Notes under the pieces: generated by a model | Told to the model about the DNA's origin: nothing | Database searches by the model: none | What the model saw: only the letters and a program-made list of their open reading frames with translations | Shown here: positions 1 to 12,262 of the stretch, one piece after another | Layout of the letters: each line of letters starts with the position of its first letter | Numbering within the stretch: the first letter of the stretch is position 1 | Assembly: GCA_027382625.1 (NCBI GenBank) | Contig: JAJKFJ010022624.1 | Span: 87,330 to 151,329, forward strand | Length of the DNA: 64,000 nt | Reading direction: 5' to 3' | Source of the DNA: Tetmemena sp. SeJ-2015 | Lineage: Eukaryota > Ciliophora > Spirotrichea > Sporadotrichida > Oxytrichidae | Position numbers and translations under genes: made by a program

Positions 1-77
1 GTGCCTCTAAGCCTAGCCAGGAACTTCTCAAAGTGAATTTATCTCAAAAGTTCAAATTTGGTGGTCTGTTCTTGTTT

Positions 78-1465
78 CAGAGATCTAAGAAGTCTTCAAA
101 GGTTTTGCAAATATCTGGCAGAGTTTGTCTAGGCTTTAGCAAAAATTGTTTCAAAAAGTGTTGATAATGATATATACATGAAATTTAATTATACAAACTG
201 TTGAAACTTAATCATCAAGCCTCCTTTCAAAAGCTCAGTATCAGACGGAACTGTAGAGCTCTAAAACTCAGTCATAATTGATTGCTGCTCTGACAAAAAA
301 GAGGAGCTCTTATCAAGACAAATTTTAAAAGCTGGATGAGCCTTTTGTGTCTTCACTCTAGAAGGCTGCTCCTAGCTTGTATTCATAACTCTTAAAGTTC
401 GCAAAGAATTTCCTCAAATATCGATTTGACTGAAATCAAGGTCTACTCTTGGCCAAGGATTTCTTTTAGTTGCTCAAACTGATTCAAAGCGTCAAAGTTT
501 TGCTAAGAGTTGAAAAGAGGTACTGCTGTTTGAGAAAAGTTCTGATTGGAAGGGAATCTGCTCGATCTTAAGTAACTTAGCTATGAAATGTTCTCAGAGC
601 CAGTCAAGGGCTCTAAGATATCAGGCTGGGATTATTTGTTGAGCGTAGTCTGCCTAGAACCGCAAATCTGTGAATGAGGCAAAGATGAGGGAAGTTACCA
701 ATAAGTAATAATTGTTAAGTTTCTAGTTATCTTAGGGGTCGGAAGTTTGATGGGGATGAAATCTTTTAGGTGACTCATTATTGAGGGTTTAGCTTTGAAC
801 AAGACTTGCAACTTCTTTTGGCACTCTTGAAGTCTCATTCACTTTGGAAGTTGGTTTTGAGTTCTTGCGCGGAGTGTTTCTTTTCGGCTGATAGGCTTTT
901 CTGGTTGAAGTTTATCTGCCTTCTTTGAAGTTGAAGCCTATAAATTACATTTTAAATTAAAACCTTAAAGATGTAGAATTGCTTATTACTTTTCTCGGAG
1001 TGTTACTTCTCCTTATTGGTGTTTGGAGCTTAGATGTTTATCTTGCCTCAACCTTTTCCTCCTCCTCAGACGAGTAAGAAAACTGAAGTCAAGATCTCTC
1101 TAAAAACCTGATCTTTGACCCTCAAAGTTTAGCCTAAATCTATTTAAGAGTATATTTTCTTACTATCTGGTTTGGAGCGGGCAAGTTACTGGGAGCTTGA
1201 GAAATCAGACCCTCAGTAAGTTTTGTTGAAACCTTGAAGAGGAACTTGTTGAGGTTTGGGATTTTGAGTTTGCTTGTTGCTGATGGAAGGACTCTGTGGT
1301 GGGTATTTAGAGCTTCTCAAATTTATTTCTAAAAATATTTAGCCTCTAGAAATAATTACTAGGCTTGGAGATAGGCTTTGACTTCTAAGAGGTGGGGTTC
1401 TAGGCTTGCTTGAGTTAAGACCTAGTAAGAGTTACAGAGTTTAGTTGTTTTTGGTTCTTGACCAT
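78..1465 (-). CDS. unknown S/Q/K-rich protein
   Basis: A minus-strand frame starts at an ATG (1463-1465) and reads MVKNQKQLNSVTLTRSQ with TAG and TAA as glutamine, then long S/Q/K/P-rich stretches with no recognisable domain. Several frame changes between 1,250 and 150 mean that introns or IESs interrupt it. One plausible GT...AG intron of about 64 nt lies near 140-205, after which the frame ends ...KTFEDFLDL and TGA at 78-80. It lies 137 bp downstream of the UTP21 stop, on the same strand. I do not recognise the family. The strand and start are fairly supported, but the inner structure and the end are uncertain. Confidence 0.45.
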
Positions 1466-1602
1466 AGGAGAGATGTAGCTGGAAAGTTTGTTAAACGCAA
1501 ATATACTTTATTAAAATTCTCTACGATAAATTAACATGATAGGAATCTTGAAAAGAGATAAAGAGTATTTTTTAATTAATTTGACCTCTTCAAGAGTCTC
1601 AA

Positions 1603-4600
1603 TCACTAGAGCTAAATGTCCACGAAATGAGAGATCATGCAAATGTTGTGGTTGATTAAGTCCTCAAGTTCTTCTTAATTCTTAGCATTCTCATTCATCA
1701 CAACTTTAACTTTCTCCATGAGGGATTCGTCATCAATCAAGATATCGTAGTGAGATCTTAGGAAGCAATTTATCAAGGATTGTAAGAAGTCTATGTTTCT
1801 CTTTGACCTCAAACCAGCGATAAAGTAGTCTAGCATTTGCTCGAGCTAAAATTATTCGTCAAAACATACAAAAACTTACATATTTGTTGGGATTTTATCC
1901 AGCTCCATCGAGCTCAAACACTGACAGTGAAAGAATCTCCAATTCGATTCCAGATGGACTGAGGATTTAGAAGAGCTCAGTAATTTTTTAATGCTGATTT
2001 TTCTCCTCTTTAAGTATGGTCTTGAGCTTATTTGAATCTGATCTCTTCTTGTTTGAATCTTCACCTTCGTTTTTCTTGATTTTAGAGAAGAATTGCTCCT
2101 TCAAGATATCTGGGGTAGCATCATTCTCAGTGACTATTTTCTCTATATCGAACAAAAAGAAAGGTGCCTTGGGTAATTCTTTCTTGGGCATTAAAGGCTT
2201 ATTTCTCTCCTTTATTTGCTCCAGATTGTAAATGAACTTAATGACATAATATGAGTAAATAAATGGCTTGCCACTTTGAGTATGGCTGAGTTGAAAGCTT
2301 GACATAGCTTCTTTTCTGTTTCTCATTTCTCTCGAGCACACCATCCAGTTCTTTGAACTTTTGTTGTAGTAAAGTTTTGTCCTCTTTTTTTTCTTACTTA
2401 GACCCATCTTCAAGATGATAAAAATCTTTGTGGCTTTGCTTGACTGAGTCAGTCTCAGATAAAGTAGGTAAGTCAATTAGAGTGGGATATTTAGGAGAGC
2501 TTGAGATTATCAAATTTTAAAAGTGCTGCCTGTTTGACCAGAGATACACTGCTTTGGAACCAACGTGGGAAGTTGCCAAGAATTCACCGGAAGGAGAGAA
2601 ATCGATAGAGAGTGGTGCTTGCTTGAACTTTATCCAGTCAACTAGTTAGCCAGTGAGGATATCCCAAGCCCTCACTGATTTATCGAGCGATGCACAATGA
2701 TGTATTTAGAGTCAGGCTGCGAGAAGCAAATGTCTGTGATTTTATTCTCAGCGGCATCGTTGAACTGTCTTACTCTTACAATGCCAGACTTCACATTCAA
2801 AATTGTTAGGGAGATATCTGCTGAAGTGATCGCAATAAGATCATTCATTCTATTGTAGACGAGGTTCTCAATAGGGTAATCGAGAGTAAATGTCTTCATA
2901 AGTTCTCTTCTGTAAAAGTCCCACTGCTTTATTGTGCAATCTAAGGATGAGGATACTAAAATCTTAGTCAAAGCATCTATCCCTAATCCTGTCACATTTT
3001 TCTAGTGAAGCCTGTCTCCAGCTAGCTTGTTTATGAACAACCCTAATATAGAAAATTATAAAATTTAATTCCCTCTATCTTTGCCACTTTGCATGTTAAT
3101 CTTTTGTAGTGACCCATTCTCAAATCCAATTACTGCAAAGTTTCCACATTAGCTGACAGCCACAGCTGTTACCTTAACTTTGGGGTAAGATACTTCAACA
3201 GGAACCTTAGAAATAGAATGGTTTGCTGCTGACCATAGGAATGGAGACTTAGCTTTATCTTAGCATGTGATCAAATTTTACCAATCTCTTTCTCTGAACT
3301 CACTGAAATCAAACTATGTAACAACTCCGAAGCCAACATCTCCTGTCTCCTTGCTCAAGTCAGATCTTGTAAGATTCTTAACAATAAATTTTTCTTTTTG
3401 GAAAAGTTCATGCTTTGAAATTCGTTAAGCAAGCTTATGTCTCTTAAGTTTCCATCCTTTGCACAAGATATAAGATTTCTAGCACCCTAATTAACTGGAT
3501 CATCTTTGCCTCCGTAAAACCTAATTCTATGAGGAGCCTCAGCATGCCCACATCTCTCCTTGAGAATCCTTGGCTGAGTGATTCCCTTTTCAAAGAACCA
3601 CATTTTTAAAGAATTGTCTTCCTCTGAAGAGCTTATCAAAATGGGTTCGTTAGCCATGAAAGAGAGATGAGATACTTTCCTTCCATTATGAGGAAGCTAG
3701 AGAATTGAGTAGATTTTTTGCTTATTCAGATCCCATAAGACGATATTTTAGCTTCCATCAGTTCCTGAACTTGTGCTAGCCAACAGACTTATTCCTAGAG
3801 TGGTGTCAGTTGAGAAACTTATGCTTTGAATTCCTCCATCAGTAGAGGTGAAGGTGAACAAGATCTGGTCGAATTGAAGATTGCAGACTCTAATAAAAAG
3901 ATGTATAAATTAATTTCGCCATCTGAAAAACCAATTGCTACTGTATGCACGACTGGACTTTGGACGATTTGAGTAATTTAGGCGTTTTCCTTTCCCTCAA
4001 TGATTCTTTTGAAGTCATAGATTTTTTCTCCCTCAATTATGTTCCAAAGCTCGGCCTTTCCTTTTCCAGCAAATAAGAGCTTATTCACATAACTAGTTGG
4101 ATGCATCACAAGCTAGAAGTCTTGAGCAAACATCAGCTTTTTAATTACTGACCAGTCTTAATGTTGAAGATAATGAACTCTCCGCCCTCAGCTAGAGAGA
4201 AGATAAACTCTGAGGCCAAAATGAATTTAACTACTGGCTTTGTGTGGCCCACATATTGCATAGTCTTGTGCATTTTCTTCCAGGCTACTATTGAGTTATT
4301 ATCAAGGGCAGTGTATATGAATCCATCTTGAGAGGCCTCAATCCACAATATCTCGTTTTCTATGAAGCGCGACATGTAAACTAGATTTAGCTTAGTTGTA
4401 TTGTAAACGTAAAAGGCATGACCACCAACGCTGCTTGCAATTAAGATGTCTTAGTCGCTCTTGAAATATGCAGAATGGAATATCAGATGTATAGTAACCA
4501 AAGGCTCTGTAGGGCTCGAAAAGAAGAGAGTGCTTTACTTCATCTTATTCTAATTCGGAATTTCTCAAATGGAGTTTCCTATTGGTGTTCATTAGTTCGG

Positions 4601-4715
4601 GATCTTCAATGAGATCGTTATGCTTGGCAATTTTCTATTTGAAAGAATCAATAGAGTTAGAAGATGCTTCTCTCTATCTCTTTGCTAGCAATTTTCCTTT
4701 TTGTGCTGATTGCAT
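1603..4715 (-). CDS. UTP21: UTP21/WDR36, WD40 small-subunit processome protein
   Basis: A homologue of Utp21/WDR36, which acts in the nucleolar U3 (SSU) processome in 18S rRNA maturation. The N-terminal and central parts are WD40 propeller repeats (for example TGLGIDALTKILVSSSLD, and RVCNLQFDQILFTFTSTDGG). The C-terminal domain carries the family signature LSPSGIELEILSLS followed by a helical segment, and ends at TGA 1603-1605. Start is the ATG at 4713-4715. An intron (GTAAGTTTTTG...TTTTAG) lies near 1,845-1,880. Three short interruptions with direct-repeat ends (3041, 3891 and 4468) are listed separately; the 20 bp one must be removed to keep the propeller in frame. The length fits the family. 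Identification rests on the C-terminal domain and repeat order and is firm. Confidence 0.85.
3041..3074 (-). other. candidate IES in UTP21, pointer AGGG, 30 bp
   Basis: AGGG (CCCT on +) repeats 30 bp apart around an AT-only-like spacer. Removal gives GKDRGLFINKLAGD, as expected for a WD40 blade. Because 30 is a multiple of 3 and the insert has no TGA, read-through of ten extra residues cannot be excluded. Confidence 0.5.
3891..3914 (-). other. IES in UTP21, pointer ATTA, 20 bp
   Basis: ATTA occurs 20 bp apart with no GT at the left end, so it is not an intron. Excising 20 bp joins SDGEI to RVCNLQFDQ in frame. Left in place, the insert shifts the frame and destroys the WD40 homology. Confidence 0.75.
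4468..4477 (-). other. candidate 7 bp IES in UTP21, pointer CAT
   Basis: The frame shifts by one base between GYYTSDIP and YFKSDQDILIASSVGG. Two CAT copies 7 bp apart bracket the shift, and removing 7 bp restores one continuous frame. A single-base sequencing error is the alternative. Confidence 0.45.
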
Positions 4716-4799
4716 AATTGCTTATTTAATAATTTATTTACTTAGCAATCAAACATTACTGTAATAAGATTATATTTAAAGAATGCAACAATTCTTAAT

Positions 4800-7615
4800 T
4801 CATACTATGTTTAGATTAAAGTTGAGTATTTACTATCTCTAAACAATAAGTTCCATTTGTATTTGATCGATGACCTCTAAAAGTCTAAATTTCTTCTTTT
4901 AAAATTCGATTTAGTCTATTTGATCTCCAGGTGAAATCAAATGGTTCTTCATCATATAAAAATAATAAATGCTGATATTCGAAAGAGACTCCTTAATCTG
5001 GTCTTTTAAATATGCTTCTTCCTCAGCAATGTTTGGTCCAAGTGATTCATTCTATTCATTTCCATTTTCTTACAGCTTTAAAGTTTCAGATTCCTCTAAG
5101 TCTAGAAGATTTCCTAAAATTTAGGCACTTCTCTACCCTAAAACGATTTTAGATTCAATAGTCCAATTACTTACTCTTCGTAAAGGACTTAGTCTTTCTG
5201 TTTGATTGTTGTTCGCTGATATAGTTCACATCAAATCTCTCTTTTAATTTCTCAGTTAGCTCTTCTTTGTAAAGTAAGTCTTCATTTCCGAAAAACTTCT
5301 GCGTTTTACTCTTTAAATTAAAACAAAGTACTAGTTTCTCTTATCTTCACTTGGGATTATATTAAGTGGAGAAGCTAAATTATCATCAAGTTTTATTACT
5401 TGCTGGCTCTAGTCTTGCGGCTCATTTAATGCTAGAGGGAGGGGTTGGTTGTACTTTTAAGAAAGCCAGTCGTAGCTTGACTTATACTTAATACTCAGGT
5501 ATCCATCTTCCACGATAGTGATGAAGACATTTTGAATCACACTAAAGCACAAATTTAAATTAAAAAAAGCTTATCCTTACCTGATACTGACAAAAGCAAA
5601 GAAGTAAACATAGAGGTTTCCAATTAAGAAATTAGTGTAGGAAATATCATCGTGTACATCTGTTAGAGAATCTCCATTCATCATTGAGAATAAGGTGAAA
5701 AAAGCAGTTGAGGCACTTGAAAAACTCTTTGTCTCCCAGAAAAGGCAAAGTCCCAGGAATGCAAAACCCACAAAGAAAGGAAGGATTCCTATCATTGCTC
5801 TTAATACAACTGGCATAGCAGAAGACATAGTTCTATTTATAAACGTGTACTGAGCTGAGTTTTCGAGATATCTAGATATAGAGACCCAACATAACATGCA
5901 CCCGAAGCCAATGAAAATTTCGGATATCTAAAGATCTTGAAGCTGATTACTTATATATAAAGTTGTTCCTATTATCAGTAAGAAGTTCGAAATCAGTAAG
6001 ACTATCGACCATTTATTAAATAACTTAGTCTTCTCCCAAAAGCTTAGCTTACCCCATTCTTATCCATGAGTTCTATTCATCATTTTTCCAAAATCATTTT
6101 GAACAAAAGAGTTCTGAGTGCTTTGGTTTTGATAGAATGACATCGATAACTCTTCACTCTCCTCAATGAATTAGTTAGGTTGAGATTTCTTTTTTTCTTA
6201 TGTTTTGCGTTTTGGAATGAATTTTTCTTTAAATTGGTTTCTCTTAGATTCCTCAATCAATTCTGATTCATCATCCGAGTTCTCTTAAGATTAGATTCCG
6301 TAAACCTGCTTTTGCTAACTTTTCTCTTTGTTTTGCCCTTTTCTACTTTAATTCCTCTCTAAGAGTTAAGCTGGAGAATCCTAATTATCAAGATACTCAA
6401 TTTAATCTGAATCTTCAAAGAAACTTTAAGTTTCTTCAATCCCTCTATCTCTTATTTTCTTCTTTTGATTTAACTTCTTAGAGTTGCTGTTATCATTATA
6501 TTCTACATATTCATCAATCGCATTAACCTTATTCTGCATCTTTCTGAGTTTACTATACTTCCTGCTTATTGAAATTATGTACTTGATTGTGAGGGCTATA
6601 TAGAGCGCTGAGAATACAATGACTAGTAGATGTACCCAAATAAGTCTACTTTGACTTTTAATCTAGTCTGTTTTAAAGCAAACCTGCCTTTTAAAGTTAA
6701 TATCAACCTTTATGACACCTCTCTGTTCAAACTAATACTTCTGCACGATATTCCATTCATAGCAACTAGAGTCTGGTATAGCTGAAGTGGGTAAGAACTC
6801 TCGCACAACGAAAAATATCTGGAAGTTCTTAATGTAATTTAGGTATTTTTTTAGTGTTCCATCTTTCAGGTCAGATTATCCAAAAGGGAAGATGTTAGTG
6901 TGAGTTAAGTTTAGCATTGCTGGAAATTTTGTTGCGTCATAGCCAGATAGAAACTAGTTTTATACTGTAACAGGATTCGCAATCAAGTTGCCTTTTGCAT
7001 CCTGATAAAAAATAGATACCTAAGGAGCCCATACTCATCTAGATTCATCGAGTTTTCTATGTTGAAGTAGTTTTTTACTGAGGTCTCAACAAATTTTTGC
7101 AAATCTTTCAGGTTGAATATAATGCATATATTTTATTTAAATATCCTTAAATTTGTTGAAGATAAAATAAGAGTAAGATGAGCTTATAATTATTGACTGC
7201 CTCTTCATCTGTTTTACTCTAAAAAGGTTTAGTCCTTTGTATTATGGTCTTACATCATGCTGAAGGAACATATTCAGGAACTGTATCTCTTGCATCCTAG
7301 AGTAGTCACCTGTATTCTCGACTATGATGATTATTTGAGCTGATGTCAGAATAAGGAGGATGATGTGGATCACGAGCTTCCAAGGAAATCTATCTAACTC
7401 AATTTAAAAAGCAAGAAAATACTTACTGTAGTATTTATACTTATCTAAAGGCCCCATCATAACTTTGTTTCGAAGTGGCATTTGAGCCTTCTTCTAAGGG
7501 AGTAGACTTGATCCCCATTCTTTAGTCTTCTTTATAGTAAAAAATATGAAAAATAAATCTTCTGGATGAAGGAACTTGTTACAGACTACCTCGGGTTATG
7601 CTTTTCCTCTTCCAT
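4800..7615 (-). CDS. mucolipin-like (TRPML) cation channel, copy A
   Basis: A TRPML/polycystin-superfamily channel of six transmembrane helices, in this family usually in endolysosomal or vacuolar membranes. The start ATG is 7613-7615. The N-terminus has the family block NRFPWKLVIHIILLIL (first helix) after a 33 nt intron. A lumenal loop follows, then S4-S6 (RTMSSAMPVVLRAMIGILPF; FVGFAFLGLCLFWETKSF), and the pore region FSMMNGDSLTD matches the NGD filter of mucolipins. The cytosolic tail (~200 residues) is charged and Q-rich and ends at TGA 4800-4802. Two IESs (5309, 7526) and at least two introns are seen. It is a tandem neighbour of copy B, and the spacing between the two genes is 144 bp. 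The many polar frames between 5,900 and 7,400 were not fully resolved. Confidence 0.8.
5309..5342 (-). other. IES in TRPML copy A, pointer AAGAG, 29 bp
   Basis: AAGAG repeats 29 bp apart. Removal joins PSEDK to SKTQKFFGNED in the cytosolic tail and restores frame (29 is not a multiple of 3). No GT...AG ends. Confidence 0.8.
7526..7563 (-). other. IES in TRPML copy A, pointer AGAAGA, 32 bp
   Basis: A six-base repeat AGAAGA brackets a T/A-rich 26 bp core. Excision of 32 bp joins the start exon MEEEKHNPRQSVTSSFIQ to KTKEWGSSLLPQKK in frame, which is the only way found to connect the ATG with the conserved part. Confidence 0.85.
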
Positions 7616-7759
7616 TTAATTTAGCCTAATGTTAAAAATTGATGATTGCAATTTTGTTCTATCTTATTTGAAGAAAGAATTTATTGTCTTATTAAGAGGA
7701 ATTAAAATTGGATGGACTTCATTCACTCAATTGAGCTATCTGACTCTTCATAAATTAAG

Positions 7760-10335
7760 TCAGTTATCATTTTCTGGCTCTTTTATTCTATAAAATTTAT
7801 CAAATCTACTTGTTTTAAACTTACTCTATAAGTCTTTCTTGTTCTTAATCTCTAGTTGATCATCATTCAAATTCAAAATTGTGCTTTAATCCTCCATTAC
7901 TGAGACTTCACTGCTCACTATGGAATTCTCAAAAAATGACTTTTATATTTAATTCTTGAAGGTAACATTTGAGTTCCTCATGGTAGTTCCAAGCCTTTGT
8001 AGTTTTAAGTTTGGATTGAATTTTAAGTTCAATGCGCTTCCATGTTTCCTTCGCTTGATCTCCTGAGCAGGATCAAATTCTGAAAAATCATCATCAAGGT
8101 AGCTTTTAGTGTCAGTATTGTTCTATGCATTATTTTGTTACTTGCTCATTTACTGTTGCTATCCGTTCTCTTGGCTCAAATTCTAAGGCAGCACTTATTC
8201 TATCTACTCTAGCTCCTGCTGGTTTCTAAACTCTTCTAAAAGCTGCTACTTCTGCATTTCAAGCTGAGCTTGGTACTTCTGCTACAGCCAGTCGTAGCTC
8301 TTTCTATACTTAATTCCTAGGAATCCATGCTCTATCATAATCAAGAACACATTCTGCACAATTCTAAAAGAAGTTAAGAATCGAAATCAAGAAAGGATTA
8401 CACTATGCCAAAGAAGACGAATACGATCATGAAAAGTATAGCAAAGAGAAATCTGAAGTAGCTCATGTCGTAAAATTAATCCAAAAGCGAGTCTCCTTGC
8501 ATCATCGAGAAGCAAGAAAAAAGGGCGAGGTTCACGGTGGAAAAGCGCACCGAGTCCCAAAAGAGACAAAGGCCAAGAAAAGCAAAGCCAAAATAAAGGG
8601 GAATCACTCCAGTCATAGCTCTTGAAACTATAGGAAGAGTAAATGCTACTGTCCTATTAATCATAGAATACTAGGAAGTTTAATGCATATAGCTTGGAAG
8701 TGAGCACCAGCAAAAGAAGCAACCTATTCCGATAAATTTCTCTGCTTAAAGGATATATCTCTATCCTCTAGGAAAAGAAAGATAATTGTTCCAGAAAGTA
8801 TAAAAAGGTCTGAGAGCAGATAAAATATCACCCAAAAGTTTATGATAGAAAGCTTGTCTGATACACCAAGATCTTTCCATTCTTTGAGCTATTGCTAATC
8901 ATCCAAAAAACTTTCAAGATTTAAGCCCTCAAAGCCAGGGAAATCTGAATCTTGCTCTTCTTTTCCATCTATATTGGGATTGACTGTACTTGAATTGATT
9001 TTCTTTGATTTCTAAGCTCCTGGGTATTTATTTTCTGATAGGATCCGAGAAAACTCTTTGTTCTATTGTGAGATATCTTTTATATTTGCAGTCTATTAAA
9101 TGATTAAGCAAGATTTAACTTTACATGTCTTTCTCTTGGACTAGTGGGCTCTTTGATTTCTTCTTGGCTTTAACCTTTTTGCTTTTGTTATCTTTTGATA
9201 TGCTTTCTCTTCATTTACTTATATCTCTGCTTTATATCATAGAGGTATCTAAGCAAAGAAATCATGCCATTATTTGATGTGAGTATTTTCTTACTTCAGG
9301 GTCAATAGAAGATGAGCTACAGATAGGAAGAAAACTAGGAAGTGCACCCATACCATCCTTGACCATAAAACATAAAAAATAGAAATAAATCATTCAACTA
9401 CGTTTGAGACTTCACAAGGATTCCTGTTAAACTTAAGGCTGACTTGGATTGCACTGCGTTGATTGAATTGGAAATTTTGCAGAATAGTCCAGTCGTAACA
9501 ATTTGCCTCAGTTGGATTAGACTCTGGCAAAAATTATTGCACTCTATAGACTATTTACCAGCTCTCTAAGAGGAATAGCAGTGCCTATTCTTATATTTAT
9601 AGAGGGAAATTATCTTACCTTTAATTTACCATCATCAATATTTTTCTAATCGAATTATCCTAGATCATCTGTCGTAAGCTAGAATGATAAGGGCGAAGAA
9701 TCACTTCCATATCCATTTGCATAGTACAAAAAGGCAGTTGGCTGAATAAGCTACTTTTGAGTATCATATCTAATTGCATCAAGTAGGGATATATCTTACA
9801 CATATTTGTAATCCTCTAAGAGGTCAGGGTCATTTTCTAAGCTGTAAAATGTATCAACTGAGTCTTAAACAAGTTGGTGAAAGTCCTTAAAATTAAAGAT
9901 GTTTTTATAGTAGGGAACTGAGCCGTCATTAAAATTATCCTATAATTTTATGACTGGAGAGTAATATACTTCGGGATCTAGGAACATGTTACTAAAGACA
10001 ACCATTTGTGCGCTATTTTAGTAGTGTGTTTCACTCAATATCAACTCAACTTGAAGCGTAGAGAAAAGTACAAGAGTAATTTAAATCACTAACTTGTAAG
10101 GAAACTTATCTAAAAGTTTATTAGTGGAATAGAATATTTACTATACTTTTGATACTTCTCTATAGGACCCAAAATAAGTTTATCATTCAAAGGCATTCTC
10201 TTGTTCTTGTCTTTTACTTTCTTAGAAGCACTCTAATTTTAAGAAGTCTTCCTGGCTCCTTTCAACTGAATATGATAAATTCTGATTCTATGAGTTCATG
10301 GGCTCTATCAAATCCCCGAAATTATTGTCTTTCAT
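7760..10335 (-). CDS. mucolipin-like (TRPML) cation channel, copy B
   Basis: Tandem paralogue of copy A in the same orientation. The start is taken at the ATG 10333-10335 (MKDNNFGDLIEPMNSQ); after one IES and a GTAAATATT...TTTTAG intron the frame enters YNKFPYKLVIQITLVLF, equivalent to the first helix of copy A. The C-terminal channel half has VAFTLPIVSRAMTGVIPLYF and a pore FSMMQGDSLLD in which the usual N of the NGD filter is Q. The tail IEHGFLGIKYRKSYDWLQQK aligns with copy A, then becomes Q-rich and ends at TGA 7760-7762. TAG/TAA glutamine runs are frequent in the tail. The lumenal loop between 9,000 and 10,000 contains unresolved frame changes. Confidence 0.78.
10209..10250 (-). other. 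IES in TRPML copy B, pointer AAGAC, 37 bp
   Basis: AAGAC copies lie 37 bp apart. Removal joins SYSVERSQED to KNKRMPLNDKLILGP in frame. The position differs from the IES near the start of copy A, so the two were not simply copied together. Confidence 0.65.
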
Positions 10336-10567
10336 TTTTAACTATAATACTTTCAACAATCAATCTATAAATAAAATCCGAGACTTTGTTGAAAATTAGA
10401 AATTTAATAATCAAATGAATGACTTTGATGACACTAAGGATTAAGGCTTTATTATATTTACATATCATCATCTCATTTAAATAAAGACCCCTCCTCTTCT
10501 GAACTAGTTTCTAATTAAGGCCTTTTGACTCAATGATGATTTTAGAGCCAGGCGAGCTATTTCAAAA

Positions 10568-11711
10568 TCATCCACAAGTCTTGATTTAAAATGAAAATCT
10601 CTATTTATAAGATATTACAACTGCCTCTTTTTCTTTGACTTTTTGACTGACCTCAGTCTAATTTTTGAATATGTCAACACTCTAGCATTAAAACTTTATA
10701 AACTGAAAATAAGCATTTAGAAATAGTTCTCCTGTGAGAAGATGCTGCTCCTCTTTTATGGTGCTAGCTTGTAATATCTGGTGACTAAGTGCGCGAGTTT
10801 TATTCAGTCCGCATGAATAAGTTAGTCGACTTGGAATCTGGATTTCTGTGCAAGAAGAACTACTTGCTGCTCCTAGTTTGATATTGCGAGCTGTAAACTC
10901 CTTGCCTTCTTAGTTCCTGGAATTCTGAAATTGTTTGGAGCTAAGAATAAAATATATATACTTTAAAGACTTATTGGGCATAGGTGTAGTTATCTATTAG
11001 GTTTGCCCAAATAACTGCTTCCCGTAAATCAATGGCGAAGATACTCTATCTTTAAATTACTCTTCTCCGCTCATAAGTGAACTCTGCGAGTAAGGGTATC
11101 TTTTCTCAGTCCCGTCTAAGTTACTCGCATTTGAATGCACTTTCTATTGAATCAGCTTAAATTTGAAAGGGTTCCTCACGTCCGCTATTTATTCCTTCCT
11201 CTCTTTTGAGATTTCAAAGTTATGGAAATTTGACTTTGGCAGTTCTGAGATCAGTTTACTCATGACCACCCTCGTTTATTAACTTAATTTACAACTATAT
11301 GAAAGGAAGAATAACGCTCTAATTTAGTTAGCTCATCCTGTTAAGAAATGAAGTTATTGCGATAGTAATTGCTCTTCATTGCTTCCTTTGCCTTCTAAAT
11401 TTTCTCAGCTTCATTCTCACCTCCCTAAACTGAAATTTTTAAAAAGCCTATCAAAATTTGTGCAAAAATAGCTACTTACTTTGACTCTGAAGCTGCTGAA
11501 ATCCTAACCCAAAGAGCGGATTAATTGCTTTCTTCTTTCTTCTCTGCACAGGATCCATATAGCTGGCGCTCTTTTGATTATGCATCAATAGCGATCTTCT
11601 TTCCACTCCTTATGCGAGATTGTTCTCAGATTGTGAAGGCGTTAGCTAGTTCTTGATTTGTTTAAACTCTCTGAGAGAGATCTTGTTACTGCTGGTCCAG
11701 TGATCCACCAT
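10568..11711 (-). CDS. unknown basic protein, two abutting frames
   Basis: Two minus-strand frames abut. The upstream frame starts at ATG 11709-11711 (MVDHWTSSNKISLREFKQ), passes a GTAAGTAG...TTTCAG intron near 11,440-11,490 and ends ...VNKRGWS at TGA 11260-11262. The second starts at ATG 11261-11263, overlapping in ATGA, and runs 231 codons (MSKLISELPKSNFHNFEISK...) to TGA 10568-10570. Overlapping cistrons are not expected in a ciliate, so most likely this is one gene with an unrecognised IES or intron at the overlap. Both halves are rich in K, S, N and Q; I see no known domain or membrane segment. Confidence 0.55.
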
Positions 11712-12262
11712 TAGGTTTAAAAATTAAATCTATCAAAGTAGCTACACAAATAGATAATTCTTATTTATCAGTTTAACTGAAAATGTGAACCTAATTATTT
11801 TTGCAGACTTGGTTTAAATCTGTATTACATAAAGAATATATAAATACTAGCTAAAAATACATAGAAAACACTATTGCATCTAGTTACCAGATTCTTATCA
11901 GGCAGCAAATTCTACTTTAGTTGTTATAGTAAATCAGACCCGAGGACAATTATAATTAATATTACCAAAAATTGATAATAAATAAATTTAAAATATTTAC
12001 TCTCTTTATTTCATATAGATAAGGATTTTAAAATACCATAATTATTATAACTAATGAAAGTTAATTAATTTTAACAATTAAAATTTTAAAACAATAAATT
12101 TAGCATCTTTAATTAAAGCAATAATCCCCCTATTTATTCAAGAAAATGCAATTTATAAACACCGAGGAGACTCGCCTTAATTTAATAGAAAAACCCTCCA
12201 ACTATAAGCTAATATTTTTATACCATCAATAAAGTAAAAGTAATAGTAGCAGTAGTAGTTTA
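11712..12262. other. AT-rich intergenic segment
   Basis: Divergent promoter region between the unknown minus-strand gene and the plus-strand MATE gene. It is AT-rich without a credible frame. A TAG-trinucleotide run (AGTAGCAGTAGTAG) lies just before the MATE start. No repeat element or RNA gene recognised. Confidence 0.6.
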
